DNA of 64,000 nucleotides from Liriodendron chinense (taxonomy: Eukaryota > Streptophyta > Magnoliopsida > Magnoliales > Magnoliaceae), in NCBI GenBank assembly GCA_003013855.2, contig ML058476.1, forward strand, positions 390,011-454,010, given 5' to 3'. Below, piece by piece: positions 1 through 9,585 of the stretch (position 1 is its first letter; every line of letters begins with the position of its first letter). The position numbers and the translations under genes were made by a program. The notes under the pieces are model-generated. The model was not told where the DNA came from. It searched no databases and saw nothing but the letters and a program-made list of their open reading frames with translations.

Positions 1-535
1 CTTTGTGAGGCTTGCTAGAGGGTCTCTATCTGTGTGAGAGGGTCAATCATTTTGTATGCTCCTTGATGGGTCCTTTTTGTCTTAAAAAATCTTTATTCTT
101 TTTCTTGCATGCTTTCTCATTGTTTAAGTATCATGTTGGTTACATTAGATTCTTTGACTTATGTTCTTTGTTCTCATTATCTTTGTGATTATTGCAATGT
201 ATGGCTTTGATTATTTAGAGCTTATTCTTGCTAATCAGACACTCCTGTATTTAGTTTGTGGTTGTTGGACCTGGATTCTGTGCTATCATTTAGTTCTGAA
301 ATTTGTTACCTTTTTTACATGTATTTGGTGGGCACATTAGTTGCAATGTGTTTTATGAGAAATAGATTTCAACTCTTAAAGTTTGTCAAAGTAAAGCGTC
401 AATACTACTTGTTGATGGGAATTTGCATTTTTTAATTAATGCCTATTAGCATCTGGTTGGCACTTTACTTGTGACTTTCTTTATGAGAATTAGGTCTCAA
501 TGCCTGATGTCCGGTGAAACCAGTAAATACTGCAG
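1..535. other. T-rich non-coding stretch, no gene seen
   Basis: The stretch is T-rich and stop-dense in every frame, like intron or untranslated plant sequence. I see no repeat ends and no coding trace. It could be intron of a gene that starts left of the window. Confidence 0.4.
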
Positions 536-1044
536 GTTGATTGGAATCATGAAAGAAAGAAGAAAAAGATCGTGGTTCATGATCTGGGTTTTATACCAGG
601 TGGCTCCTGTCCACCGGTGAGCCTATTTGGACCTGTAGATTTGTTTGATCATTCATGTAAGCTGTAACTGGTTCTATCAAAGATTCCATTTGATATTTTT
701 GAATCATCTTCATTGTTCAGCTAATAAAGCAAGTTCCTGTAAAATCAAAGTAGGCGTCTATTCCCGGGTTAATTCACTGGCAGAGGTCAAGGAATGACCA
801 CTGTTGATAACAGTTCTCCATCAAATGCATCTATTTTATGTTCAAACTATTGATAATCAATAGGAAGGGTGCTGTAAATCATATTCATCCATCTTGAATA
901 TGAATGCATGTTTTTTGTTCCACGATGTGTTCTGTAACTTATATTAAACATGAATAATACATTGTAATTTCTCTTGTCAAAGGACATCTACTCAAGAAAA
1001 GGAAGCAGCAGATCTCATATCTGAAGGAAATTTCAGATCCTTGA
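536..1044 (+). other. Possible last two exons of an unknown lysine-rich protein gene
   Basis: After a TGCAG acceptor, positions 536-599 read VDWNHERKKKKIVVHDLGF and end at an AG/GT donor. After a TGTCAAAG acceptor, 983-1044 continues in the matching phase as GHLLKKRKQQISYLKEISDP and then a TGA. The shared phase and lysine-rich composition look coding. I do not recognise the family, and two short exons in matching phase can arise by chance. If real, this is the 3' end of a plus-strand gene that begins left of the window and ends just before the CUL3 copy. Confidence 0.25.
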
Positions 1045-1270
1045 GGACTTTGCTGTGATCGCATATTGTTTCAGATTGATTTGTTATAGGTTTGCACATG
1101 CTTTTGGCTCATATTTGTTGTTATACAACTTTGTCAGTAGAGGGGATGCCTTTAGCTCAGTATCGTATCTTATTTGAGATGTTGTTGTTCTCTATTTGCA
1201 TATCAGTATTGGTTCTACATCTAAGAATTATTATGCATTTATGATGTTTAAGCTTCCGTTGTCTGTTCAG

Positions 1271-2231
1271 AAATGCTTACAATATGGTGCTGCACAAATT
1301 TGGAGAGAAGCTTTATTCGGGGCTTGTGAAGACAATGACATGGCATCTGAAAGAAATATCGAAATCGATAGAAGCTGCGCAGGGAGGTTTGTTTCTAGAG
1401 AAGCTGAACAAGAAATGGGGTGATCACAATAAGGCATTGCAGATGATCCGGGACATATTCATGTACATGGATAGGACCTTCGTTCCCAGTTCACATAAGA
1501 CTCCTGTTCATGACCTTGGACTGAATCTATGGAGGGATAATGTTATCCATTCCACCAAAATCCAGACAAGGTTACTGAATACGCTCCTTGAGCTTGTGTA
1601 CAAAGAGCGGACAGGTGAAGCTATAAATCGTGGCCTAATGAAAAATGTAATAAAGATGCTGATGGATTTAGGATCTTCTGTTTACCAAGAAGACTTCGAG
1701 AAACCTTTTCTGGAGGCCTCAGCCAATTTCTACAGGTCTGAGTCTCAGCAATTCATTGTGCACTGCGATTGTGGTGAGTACCTGAAGAAAGCCGAGAGGC
1801 GGCTTAATGAGGAAATGGAAAGAGTTACACACTACTTAGATGCCAGAAGCGAAGCAAAAATAAGTAATGTGGTGGAGAAGGAGATGATTGCGGAACACAT
1901 GCTAAGATTAGTCCACATGGAGAACTCTGGCCTGGTGAGTATGCTTGTAGACGACAAATACGATGACCTGCGAAGAATGTATAATTTATTCCATCGGGTC
2001 CCAGATGGACTCTCGACGATGAGAGATGTCATGACTTCTCATCTTCAAGAGACTGGGAAGCAGTTAGCTACAAATCCAGAGAGATTAAAGGACCCCAAGG
2101 ACTTTGTTCAGCAACTTCTGGATGAAAAGGATAAACATGATAAGATCATCAGCTTGGCATTTAACAATGACATGACCTTCCAAAATGCTCTCAATTCTTC
2201 ATTCCTGAAAGAGATGATTGCGGAACACATT
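1271..2231 (+). pseudogene. CUL3: CULLIN-3 N-terminal half, copy A (truncated, frame still open)
   Basis: CUL3 is the scaffold of BTB-CUL3-RBX1 ubiquitin ligases; its N-terminal cullin repeats bind BTB adaptors and its C-terminus binds RBX1. From a good acceptor (TGTCTGTTCAG) at 1270, the reading AYNMVLHKFGEKLY.. continues without a stop for about 310 codons. It passes through the conserved stretches LNLWRDN, YQEDFEKPFL, CDCGEYLKK and LVHMENSGLV as far as NALNSSF near 2203. The acceptor sits where plant CUL3 has its intron, so this is a genomic copy, not a retrocopy. The first exon (about 55 codons) is not seen and is presumably left of the window. After NALNSSF the sequence jumps back to KEMIAEH, already read at 1881-1900, and runs into a solo LTR with a stop at 2232-2234. 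A short N-terminal product is possible but unproven. Confidence 0.85.
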
Positions 2232-3244
2232 TGATGGGGACATTAGACCATCACTCCTTTTTCCGAGTGTACCAGGGTAGGAGACATGTTGCACCCATCT
2301 CGGTGCCCATATCGTTGTGGTTCGATGACATTTGAGGAGCACGAGAGAGGAGCGGATTGTTTTATTTTATGCATTGTTTTGTTATTTTTCTTTTGTTTAG
2401 ATACTCTATTGTACTATTTTATTTTGACCGTCGTTTTGTTATTTTTCTTTTATTTAGGCATTTTTGTGCACTTTTCTTGGATGAGGATTATAAAAGCATT
2501 GTTAGAAATCCTATTTTCATTATCACGCTTATGAATATTAAGAAGAAAATTCAGTCTTGCTTGAGATGAGCTTGAACCTCCAGTGATTGGAGCCCCCTTC
2601 TAGTGTGATGCCAATGGTGTGATGTCGGTTATACCTTCTCTCTTCTCTTCTTCTTCTCCACGAGATCCAGGTATTTTGATTGTTCTCTTCCATTCGATTG
2701 ATAGACCTCTTGTTATTTCTCGAAACCTTAACCCAAATTCCCTAAATCTTGAATTCCTTTTCATTCGGAATAGGCTCACAACCCATTTTTCTTAGTTTTT
2801 CCCCCAAATCCTTCCCATCTAACCCAATCCTACCCCATTTTCAAATCCAAGCATCCATTTTTTCACCCAAATTCGAATTGCACCCTTCGTATAGTCTTAA
2901 ATCCTTAAAACCCCAATTCTCTTATTACTCAAACCATAATCCTAACACTAATTTCCATTGATCCCAATTCTAGCTATACCCTAGGAACCCTAGAACTTCA
3001 TTCCTTGGATTCAAGTTAACCTTATGCTTAGACAGGAAAGTTCTACCTTCCTTGGATCTCGACTCTTGAGATTTTATAGTTCCGTCATTTCATGCTTGTG
3101 ATCTTGGATATGGAATATGGATTTTGACCTAATTGAATGCCTTCGCTTGTGATTTGAGTATATTTAATTTGATTATTCATTATTTTACATGTCCGCTTTA
3201 GTTTCATTCCGCGTCATCCCTTGTAGACCCATTGTCTTGCGTCA
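2232..3244. mobile_element. Solo LTR inside the CUL3 pseudogene
   Basis: The 1013-bp insert starts TGATGGGG and ends TTGCGTCA, the TG..CA ends of an LTR, with short inverted termini (TGATG and CGTCA). It is flanked by ACATT at 2227-2231 and ACATG at 3245-3249, a 5-bp target duplication with one mismatch. The CUL3 sequence before it (..GGAACACAT) and after it (ATTAGTCCACATGG..) is contiguous in the uninterrupted copy at 1891-1920. There is no internal region, so one LTR remains after recombination. A TATAAAAG box lies near 2489. The retrotransposon family is not identified. Confidence 0.75.
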
Positions 3245-3254
3245 ACATGCAGGT

Positions 3255-4592
3255 ATTAGTCCACATGGAGAACTCTGGCCCGGTGAGTATGCTTGTAGAC
3301 GAAAAATATAATAATGACCTGGGAAGAATGTATAATTTGTTCCATCGGGTCCTAGATGGACTCTTGACGATAAGAGATGTTATGATTTCTCATCTTTGAG
3401 AGATTGGGAAGCAGTTAGTTACAGATCCAGAGAGATTAAAGGACCCCGTGGACTTTGTTCAGCGGCTTCTGGATGAAAAGGATAAACATGAAAAGATCAT
3501 AAACTCGGCATTTAACAATGACAAGACCTTACAAAATGCTCTTAATTCTTTCTTCGAGTACTTCATCAACTTGAATCCCAGAAAGTGGAAATCATCCTTG
3601 ACAAGATAATGATGCTGTTCGGTTACCTGCAAGAAAAGGATGTGTTCGAGAAATACTACAAGCAGCATCTCACCAAATGGCTTCTTTCGGGCAAATCAGT
3701 TTCAGATGATGCAGAGAGGAGCCTGATGGTTAAGCTCAAAACGGAATGTGGATAGCAATTTACATCAAAATTAGAAGGCATGTTTACAGACATGAAGACC
3801 TGTGAAGATATGATGCAGGGGTTCTATGCAAGCCAGTCTGGTAAGATGGGGGAAGGCCCTCCTCTAGCTGTCCAAGTTCTCACGACAGGATCCTGGCCGA
3901 CTCAGGCCAGCACAACTTGTAACCTGCTGGCTGAAATTCTCGGCTTGTGTGAAGGGTTCCGAACGTACTATCTTGGGACTCACCCTGGGCAGAGGTTGTC
4001 GTGGCAGAAGAACATGGGCACAGCGGATTTGAAAGCAACCTTTGGGAAGGGTTAGAAGCACGAGCTGAATGTGTCCACATATCAGATGTGCATCCTCATG
4101 CTTTACAATTCAGCAGATCACCTGGGCTACGAAGAGATTGAATGGGCGACAGAAAAACCGGCCTCGGATTTGAAGAGGTGCCTACAGTCGATTGCTTGCA
4201 TCAAGGGAAATAACGTCCTTCGGAAGGAGTCCACGAGCAAGGACATTGGCGAGGATGATGCATTCTTCTTCAATGACAAATTCACCAGCAAATTTTACAA
4301 TGTGAAGATAGGCACAGTTGTCGCGCAGAAGGAGTCGGAGCCGGAGAAGCAGGAAACACGCCAGAGGGTGGAAGAAGACAGGAAGCCTCAGATCGAGGCT
4401 TCCATCGTGAGGATTATGAAATTTAGGAAGGTGTTGGATCACAACAACATTGTGGCTGAGGTCACTAAGCAGCCGCAGTCGTGTTTTCTGCCGAACCCTG
4501 TCATGATAAAGAAACGGATTGAGTCTCTTATTGAACGGGAGTTTCTGGAAAGGGACAAAATAGACAGGATATTGTATCGGTGCCTTGCCTGA
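3255..4592 (+). pseudogene. CUL3: CULLIN-3 C-terminal part, copy B (pseudogene)
   Basis: Copy B repeats the CUL3 reading from LVHMENSG onward and reaches the family C-terminus at 4592. It includes the cullin homology region (GTADLKATFGKG), the neddylation-domain signature (RKPQIEASIVRIMK) and a final LYRCLA. It is dead: there are in-frame stops at 3397-3399, 3753-3755 and 4053-4055, and about 26 codons plus the frame are lost near 3583, where NLNPR joins VEIILDK. Positions 3255-3556 duplicate 1907-2203 of copy A, so the locus carries a partial tandem duplication. Its upstream end lies before the solo LTR at 2208-2230. The 519-bp open stretch at 4071-4592 is only the tail of this pseudogene. 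Confidence 0.9.
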
Positions 4593-4767
4593 ACCTGTAG
4601 ACATCTTCTCATGTCTTTTTTGGCCGGATTGTATCCAGTTATGTGGTAAACCAGGCAGCTTGAATTTCTGCCAGCTCTTGATAGTTTCTCCCTCAACCCT
4701 TGAATTCTTGTTTAAATCACACCTTCTCTCTTACTTTGCTCCATTTGTGAATTGCTTTGCTTCCAAG

Positions 4768-5847
4768 TAGGGCTGAGTCAGCTCGAGAAACTCGATCGAC
4801 TCGACTCGAAAAAACTCGCCTCGGCTTGCCTCGACTCAATAGAACAAGTCAAGCCAAGCTTCATTTAGGAGCTCAAATCAGAAATCAAGTCAAGTTCGAC
4901 CACTGGGTCACTCGACTTGACTCGATTCAAGCTTGACTCGGCTCGACCTCGAGTCGACTCGTTTCATATAGATATTTGTTATAAAAAAATCATAATCTTC
5001 TTATTTCTTGGTTCTCTCTCCCCCCCTCCCTCACACACACATTGGGGTCCAAGTTTAAGACATATAAAACCCTCACATATTGGGGGGTTTTTTAATCCTA
5101 CTATTTTGTTCAGGTAAGAACATTCCTTGTTGAGCATACCTGATGGATTGAGTAATTTCAAGTACAAAACATGGGGAGCACACATTGGTTGTGTGTTTTA
5201 CACGCTTCACAAAACAGGTGCTACGGTGAGACCATACACCATACACATATACAAAACAAGGGCTATGGTAAGACCAAACACCATATTTAGCTATTGATTG
5301 CAATTTTATGAGGGAGGTGTTGCATCTGATCCATGAATCAGCTGAGCCTCATAATGAAGATGGTCCACACAATAATCAGGGTAGTCCATTAATGTGGTGA
5401 GCTATGCATGTGCTATGTTAATCTATGGTTCAGAAAATGTTACTAGTGGTTTGCATTCCATGCGTGTGTGACCTAGCCAAAGAAAAAATTGATCAAAGCT
5501 AGGTCATTTAAATGGTGGGGTCCCACCTGTAGAAATATTATTACTATTCTCCCCTAATAAATGTGTAACTTCTTAAACTTAATGTTGTTGACTTTTAATT
5601 TGTATTTTGTAGCAAAAAATATAATAAATTAAGGTGGGAGCAAGCTCGACTCAACTCGAGGTAAGCTTGCCTTAACTCGATCCACTAGCTCGACTCGAGC
5701 TCGCCTCGAAAGTTTTAGCAAACAAGGCAAGCTCCAGTGGTAAGCTCGAGGGTGAGCTCGAACTCGAGCTCGAACTCGAGGAGAGCACATACGAGTCAAG
5801 CCAAGCTTGGCCCACCTCGACTCGACTCGGCTCGATGTATAGCCCTA
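4768..5847. mobile_element. Non-autonomous hAT element with CTCGA subterminal arrays
   Basis: The element begins TAGGGCTGAGTC and ends ATAGCCCTA, a 7-bp terminal inverted repeat. It is flanked by a perfect 8-bp target duplication CTTCCAAG at 4760-4767 and 5848-5855, which defines hAT-type insertion. Both ends (about 4780-4965 and 5640-5835) carry dense CTCGA/ACTCGAG repeats, where hAT transposases are known to bind subterminal repeats. The middle is AT-rich and codes for nothing. It sits about 170 bp downstream of the CUL3 pseudogene stop. Confidence 0.9.
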
Positions 5848-5855
5848 CTTCCAAG

Positions 5856-6660
5856 TCCAAATTGAAGATTGTTTAGTACATCTTGCCCATTGCAAGAAGC
5901 AAAAAAACATCGTGGAAGCACATGCTTCTGTGAGTTGATTTTCTTCTATTATGCTCGTGTTTGTGATGATAGCCGCTTGTAACCTGAAGTTACTATCAAT
6001 GAATTCCCGAGCAAATTATCAACCGGATAAAAAAGAAGTCACGCATTTCAGATATGGTAGCGGCTTAGTCTCATCCATGAGCCCAATTGTTATTGACCGG
6101 TTGCGCTAAAAGCTCGAGCTGTTAGGGAATGACATAACAATGTATATCAAGGGGTTTGCTGATGCCTCCAACACCTCCTCTCACATGTGGGGCGGTATAT
6201 TGCGTGATACTTTGGGCTTAGATAATACCGGATGTCTATGATACCGAATTTTGCAAACCTCGGGACTTAAACAACAGACGTTCTGCTTTGATACTATATT
6301 ACTGACTAGTTGCGCTAAAAGCTCAAGCTGTTGGGGAACGATAGAACAATGTATATCAGGGGGTTTGCTGACGTATCCAACACCAATCTCTTTGTATTGC
6401 TTTTGTGTCTTTAAATAAAAAAGAAAGAAGGGGGTTGATCTAGGCTCCTTCCCTTCCTACTGCATAGTAGTCTCAAACTCCCAAAAGCTTGGGAGAAACG
6501 GATAAAACAGGCTATCTTCGCACACTAGGTTGATTCACTTAATATGCCTAGGTGAAGATGCCATTTTTTCTCCAATGGAAATCATGTTGCAGGCGACTCT
6601 TCCTATTGTGTTCATTGCCTCGTGTAATGGAAGCTATGTTGTTGACATGAGTTCCTGCAC
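5856..6660. repeat. Intergenic DNA with a 75-bp direct repeat
   Basis: Positions 6101-6175 and 6310-6384 are diverged direct copies, both starting TTGCGCTAAAAGCTC and ending TCCAACACC, about 210 bp apart. They could be remnants of one mobile element or a local duplication. No coding sequence is seen. The part before 6060 may be 3' flank of the CUL3 copy. Confidence 0.5.
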
Positions 6661-6666
6661 CTGTAA

Positions 6667-7461
6667 GGTGCGTTTGGATGCTCGATTAAGCCGGATCACA
6701 GTTCATTCAATTTCATTATAATAGAAGAATTGACAAAAGTTGGGGTGGCATAGTTAATTACAACAGTCATGCCGCTAGTGGCAATATGTACGATGTTGGG
6801 AAAGCCGACAGCGGAAGCGGAACGCCGAAACGTGTGAAGCAATGCGAAATCAAACAAGTAAACAAGATGCAATCAATCACACACAAGCATTCACCACAAG
6901 AGAATCCGAATTTACGTAGAAAAACCCCTCAACGGGTAAAAAACCACGGCACAAAACGATCCACTATGAATATCGGAAGATTACAGAGATTGAAAGCCCA
7001 CAAGCAAGGAAAACAAAGAAAAGCCCAAGATCTCTCTCACGCATAACTCTCTCCCCTCTTCCTAACACGATTAGGAAACCTTAGACACTTTAGGATACCA
7101 TCTAAGTCAGGATTGCAACTCCTTAAATAGGCAAAACACCCGAAATAGAAACATCTTGCGCAGTACTGCGAGCTGCGCAAGAAATCCGCGCGCACGTCCG
7201 ACCGGTCCCACATCTCACATAAAAAATCTAGGAGAAAAGCTCATACAGACCTGTCATGCAGCCTCGCAGCCGACCGGTCGGCCTACTAGTCTGGGCACAC
7301 AAATCCTGTCCAACCTTCACATGCATCTGGGCCAAACGGCAGACCGGTCTGAGCATCCAATCCGTGCACATGTACGAAGGCTCTCCAACATATGAATGGA
7401 GTGGAGTCGGCTCCAATTCAATCATTTACAGTTTAAGTCAATTGAGCATCCAAACACAACC
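6667..7461. mobile_element. TIR element (GGTGCGTTTGGATGCTC ends) hosting an LTR-like insert
   Basis: The left end GGTGCGTTTGGATGCTC is matched in inverted orientation at the right end (GAGCATCCAAACACAACC), an 18-bp imperfect terminal inverted repeat. I could not fix a target duplication. The interior is split by the LTR-like block at 6794-7369. No transposase is seen. Confidence 0.55.
6794..7369. mobile_element. Likely solo LTR nested in the TIR element
   Basis: The block starts TGTTGGGAAAGC and is flanked on both sides by the same 8 bases, ATGTACGA (6786-6793 and 7370-7377). It contains a stretch resembling CCCCTCAACGGGTAAAAAACC, of a kind I associate with plant copia LTRs. An 8-bp duplication is long for an LTR and the right end is not a clean CA, so the exact class is open. 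Confidence 0.45.
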
Positions 7462-7569
7462 TCCTTTAGGTTGCTAATTTCCTCTTAGAGCCGCAAACCG
7501 GGTTTAATTCATCAAAGGCGGGTGGTCCTGGTGTGAATACAGGCAGTTTGCACTCATTTAACAGAAAGG

Positions 7570-7570
<1 letters not shown>

Positions 7571-7622
<52 letters not shown>
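7571..7622. repeat. (TA)n microsatellite
   Basis: About 26 TA units run directly into the left end of the TIR element at 7639. A second TA tract flanks the other side. Confidence 0.95.
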
Positions 7623-7625
<3 letters not shown>

Positions 7626-7638
7626 AAATGGTACTATT

Positions 7639-8154
7639 AGGTCGACCTCATGGGAACTTCCCCGAGGTCGAGCTATGTGGGCCCCTCTGTGATGTCTATC
7701 GAACATCTGCCCCATCTGTCAGATGTATCATTCATGGTGTGCCACGGTCTTAAAAATCAGATCAATCCATAACTTAGGTGGGCCACACCACATACAACAG
7801 TTGAGAGGGGCTACCCACCCATTAAAACCTTCATGATCGTTTATTGGGGCCACCGAGATGTGGTTCACAAATCCAGCCCATCCATTGTGTGTGTCCCACT
7901 TGGATGAGGGGTAAGAACAAGTTTCAGCTGCATCCAAAACTGAGGTGGGCCCCACCAAGTACTTTTAGATGTTTTAGGCATGTCTTTACATGGTTTTGGA
8001 TGGTATGGCCCACCTGAGCTATGTATGCGGATGATTTTTGGGATATCCCCAAACCTAAAGGGGCCCCATCAAATACACGGTTTTGATGTTCGACACACAT
8101 CACAGAGGGGCCCACACAGCTCGACCTCATGGGAACTTCCCATGAGGTCGACCT
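7639..8154. mobile_element. MITE with about 60-bp inverted ends, inserted in a TA tract
   Basis: The left end AGGTCGACCTCATGGGAAC and its neighbour AGCTATGTGGGCCCCTCTGTG recur inverted at the right end, giving terminal inverted repeats of about 60 bp. Each arm also contains its own small palindrome around GGGAACTTCCC. Both sides are TA tracts, so the target duplication cannot be read. There is no coding content. Confidence 0.75.
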
Positions 8155-8155
8155 T

Positions 8156-8156
<1 letters not shown>

Positions 8157-8228
<72 letters not shown>
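8157..8228. repeat. (AT)n microsatellite
   Basis: About 35 AT units border the right end of the MITE at 7639-8154. They were probably one tract with 7571-7622 before the insertion. Confidence 0.95.
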
Positions 8229-8230
<2 letters not shown>

Positions 8231-8475
8231 TAGTCTTCTCTATCTCATGAAAATGGTGGAATGTAGAGTTTATTGTTCTAGACTCTTACCTAATGACTGG
8301 TTCAGATCTCTCACACACCTATTAACAATGACCATGTTTGGCAAAATCCCACTTCACCTGCTACAATTCTCTGAAGATCCTGAGAGGTTTGCCAGAAAAC
8401 ATCCCGTATTGTTAGTTTGCAGCAGGAGTTTGTTTTGCCTCAGTGGCCACTCGGGATATATGGCATGATACAGCC

Positions 8476-8772
8476 CACTGGGCCCACATGCTCAGTGTTC
8501 AGATGATCTGAACATTCCATGTTGTGGAGTCTTAACGTATGCTGCCACTGTAAAAAAAACTTACGCTTGATGAATAACTGTGGTCGTCACCATGTGTACC
8601 CGAATTTAAAATTGAAAAGAAACTTTTCTACCCCTAGATTTCAACTCTTAAAAGTCAAAGGTTAGGATCACCACTGAAGCATAGTTGTGTGATAATAGCT
8701 TACTAATTGTACTTACAAAAAAAATGGACGGCTCAAATCATCAGATCATGTCAGCATGTGGGCCCATTGGGT
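8476..8772. repeat. Fold-back fragment around TGGGCCCACATGCT
   Basis: The segment starting CACTGGGCCCACATGCTC at 8476 is matched inverted near 8737-8772. This gives an imperfect hairpin of about 300 bp, probably a degraded miniature element. No genes are seen in 8229-9240. Confidence 0.4.
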
Positions 8773-9245
8773 GGCCACACTTGGAATCTTTTACACCATT
8801 CGTTTTACCCAGTGTGTAAAACACCCAGGGACCCACCATGTAAAATCCGCTTGGTATTTCAGGTTCGTTCATGGATGCTATGCTATGTTTGAGGTAAAAA
8901 AATCAGCTTACATCTACGAGTACTCAGATGGGCCACACTAAATGAAACAATGGAAAGGAGATGCCAACCATGGGTTTCCGTGTGTCACCCTTACTGTGTG
9001 CGTTTTTTCATCAAACACGTTAATCAAGCGAAACTCATCAGGATGGAGAGAAGTCTGCAGAATCATCCCAATACAAAACTCAAGCGGGGTGTAATCCAAA
9101 CACGTTAATTTGGATTATCTTCTATATGTATGATGGACGGATGGAGTGGATTTTTCACATACAACATGGTGGACCCATCTATGTTGGGTGTTTATGCACC
9201 GAGTTTGGATCCTTTGCTCGAGCCTGAGTGATGGTTGTGAGAAAT

Positions 9246-9585
9246 TCACTCAGTCCATCCGTTTTGCGAGCTCAGGATAAAAGAGAAAAATTGAGATGGC
9301 CTACTAAAGGAAAAGGTGGGTAGGGAAATACCTACGGTTGAAACCTCCCAGATGTCCACAGAGATGTTTATACGCCGTCCATACCGTTCATAACATAATT
9401 TCTACCGGGATGAACGGAAAGCATAAATATTAGCCTGATTCAAAACTTCTGTGACCCTACTAATATTTTAACTGTGGACATTCAATCCTCACTTTTGAGG
9501 ACCACTTGACATAAAATGATCTAAAAAAACGGATGAACAAGGTGGATTTCTAAAAAGGATTACAGTGGGCCTACCTAAGTTTCAG
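9246..9585. repeat. Fold-back element, same family as 26165-26570
   Basis: The ends GTCCATCCGTTTTGCGAGCTC and the inverted AAAACGGATGAACAAGGTGG are imperfect complements, and the body shares phrases with the element at 26165-26570 (CATACCGTTCATAAC.., GTGGACATTCAATCCTCAC). It is non-coding. Confidence 0.5.

Noticed and set aside
4071..4592. A 173-residue open frame that could be taken as a separate gene
   Set aside because: It is the C-terminal third of the CUL3 pseudogene copy B; the upstream homologous frame continues across stops at 4053-4055 and earlier.
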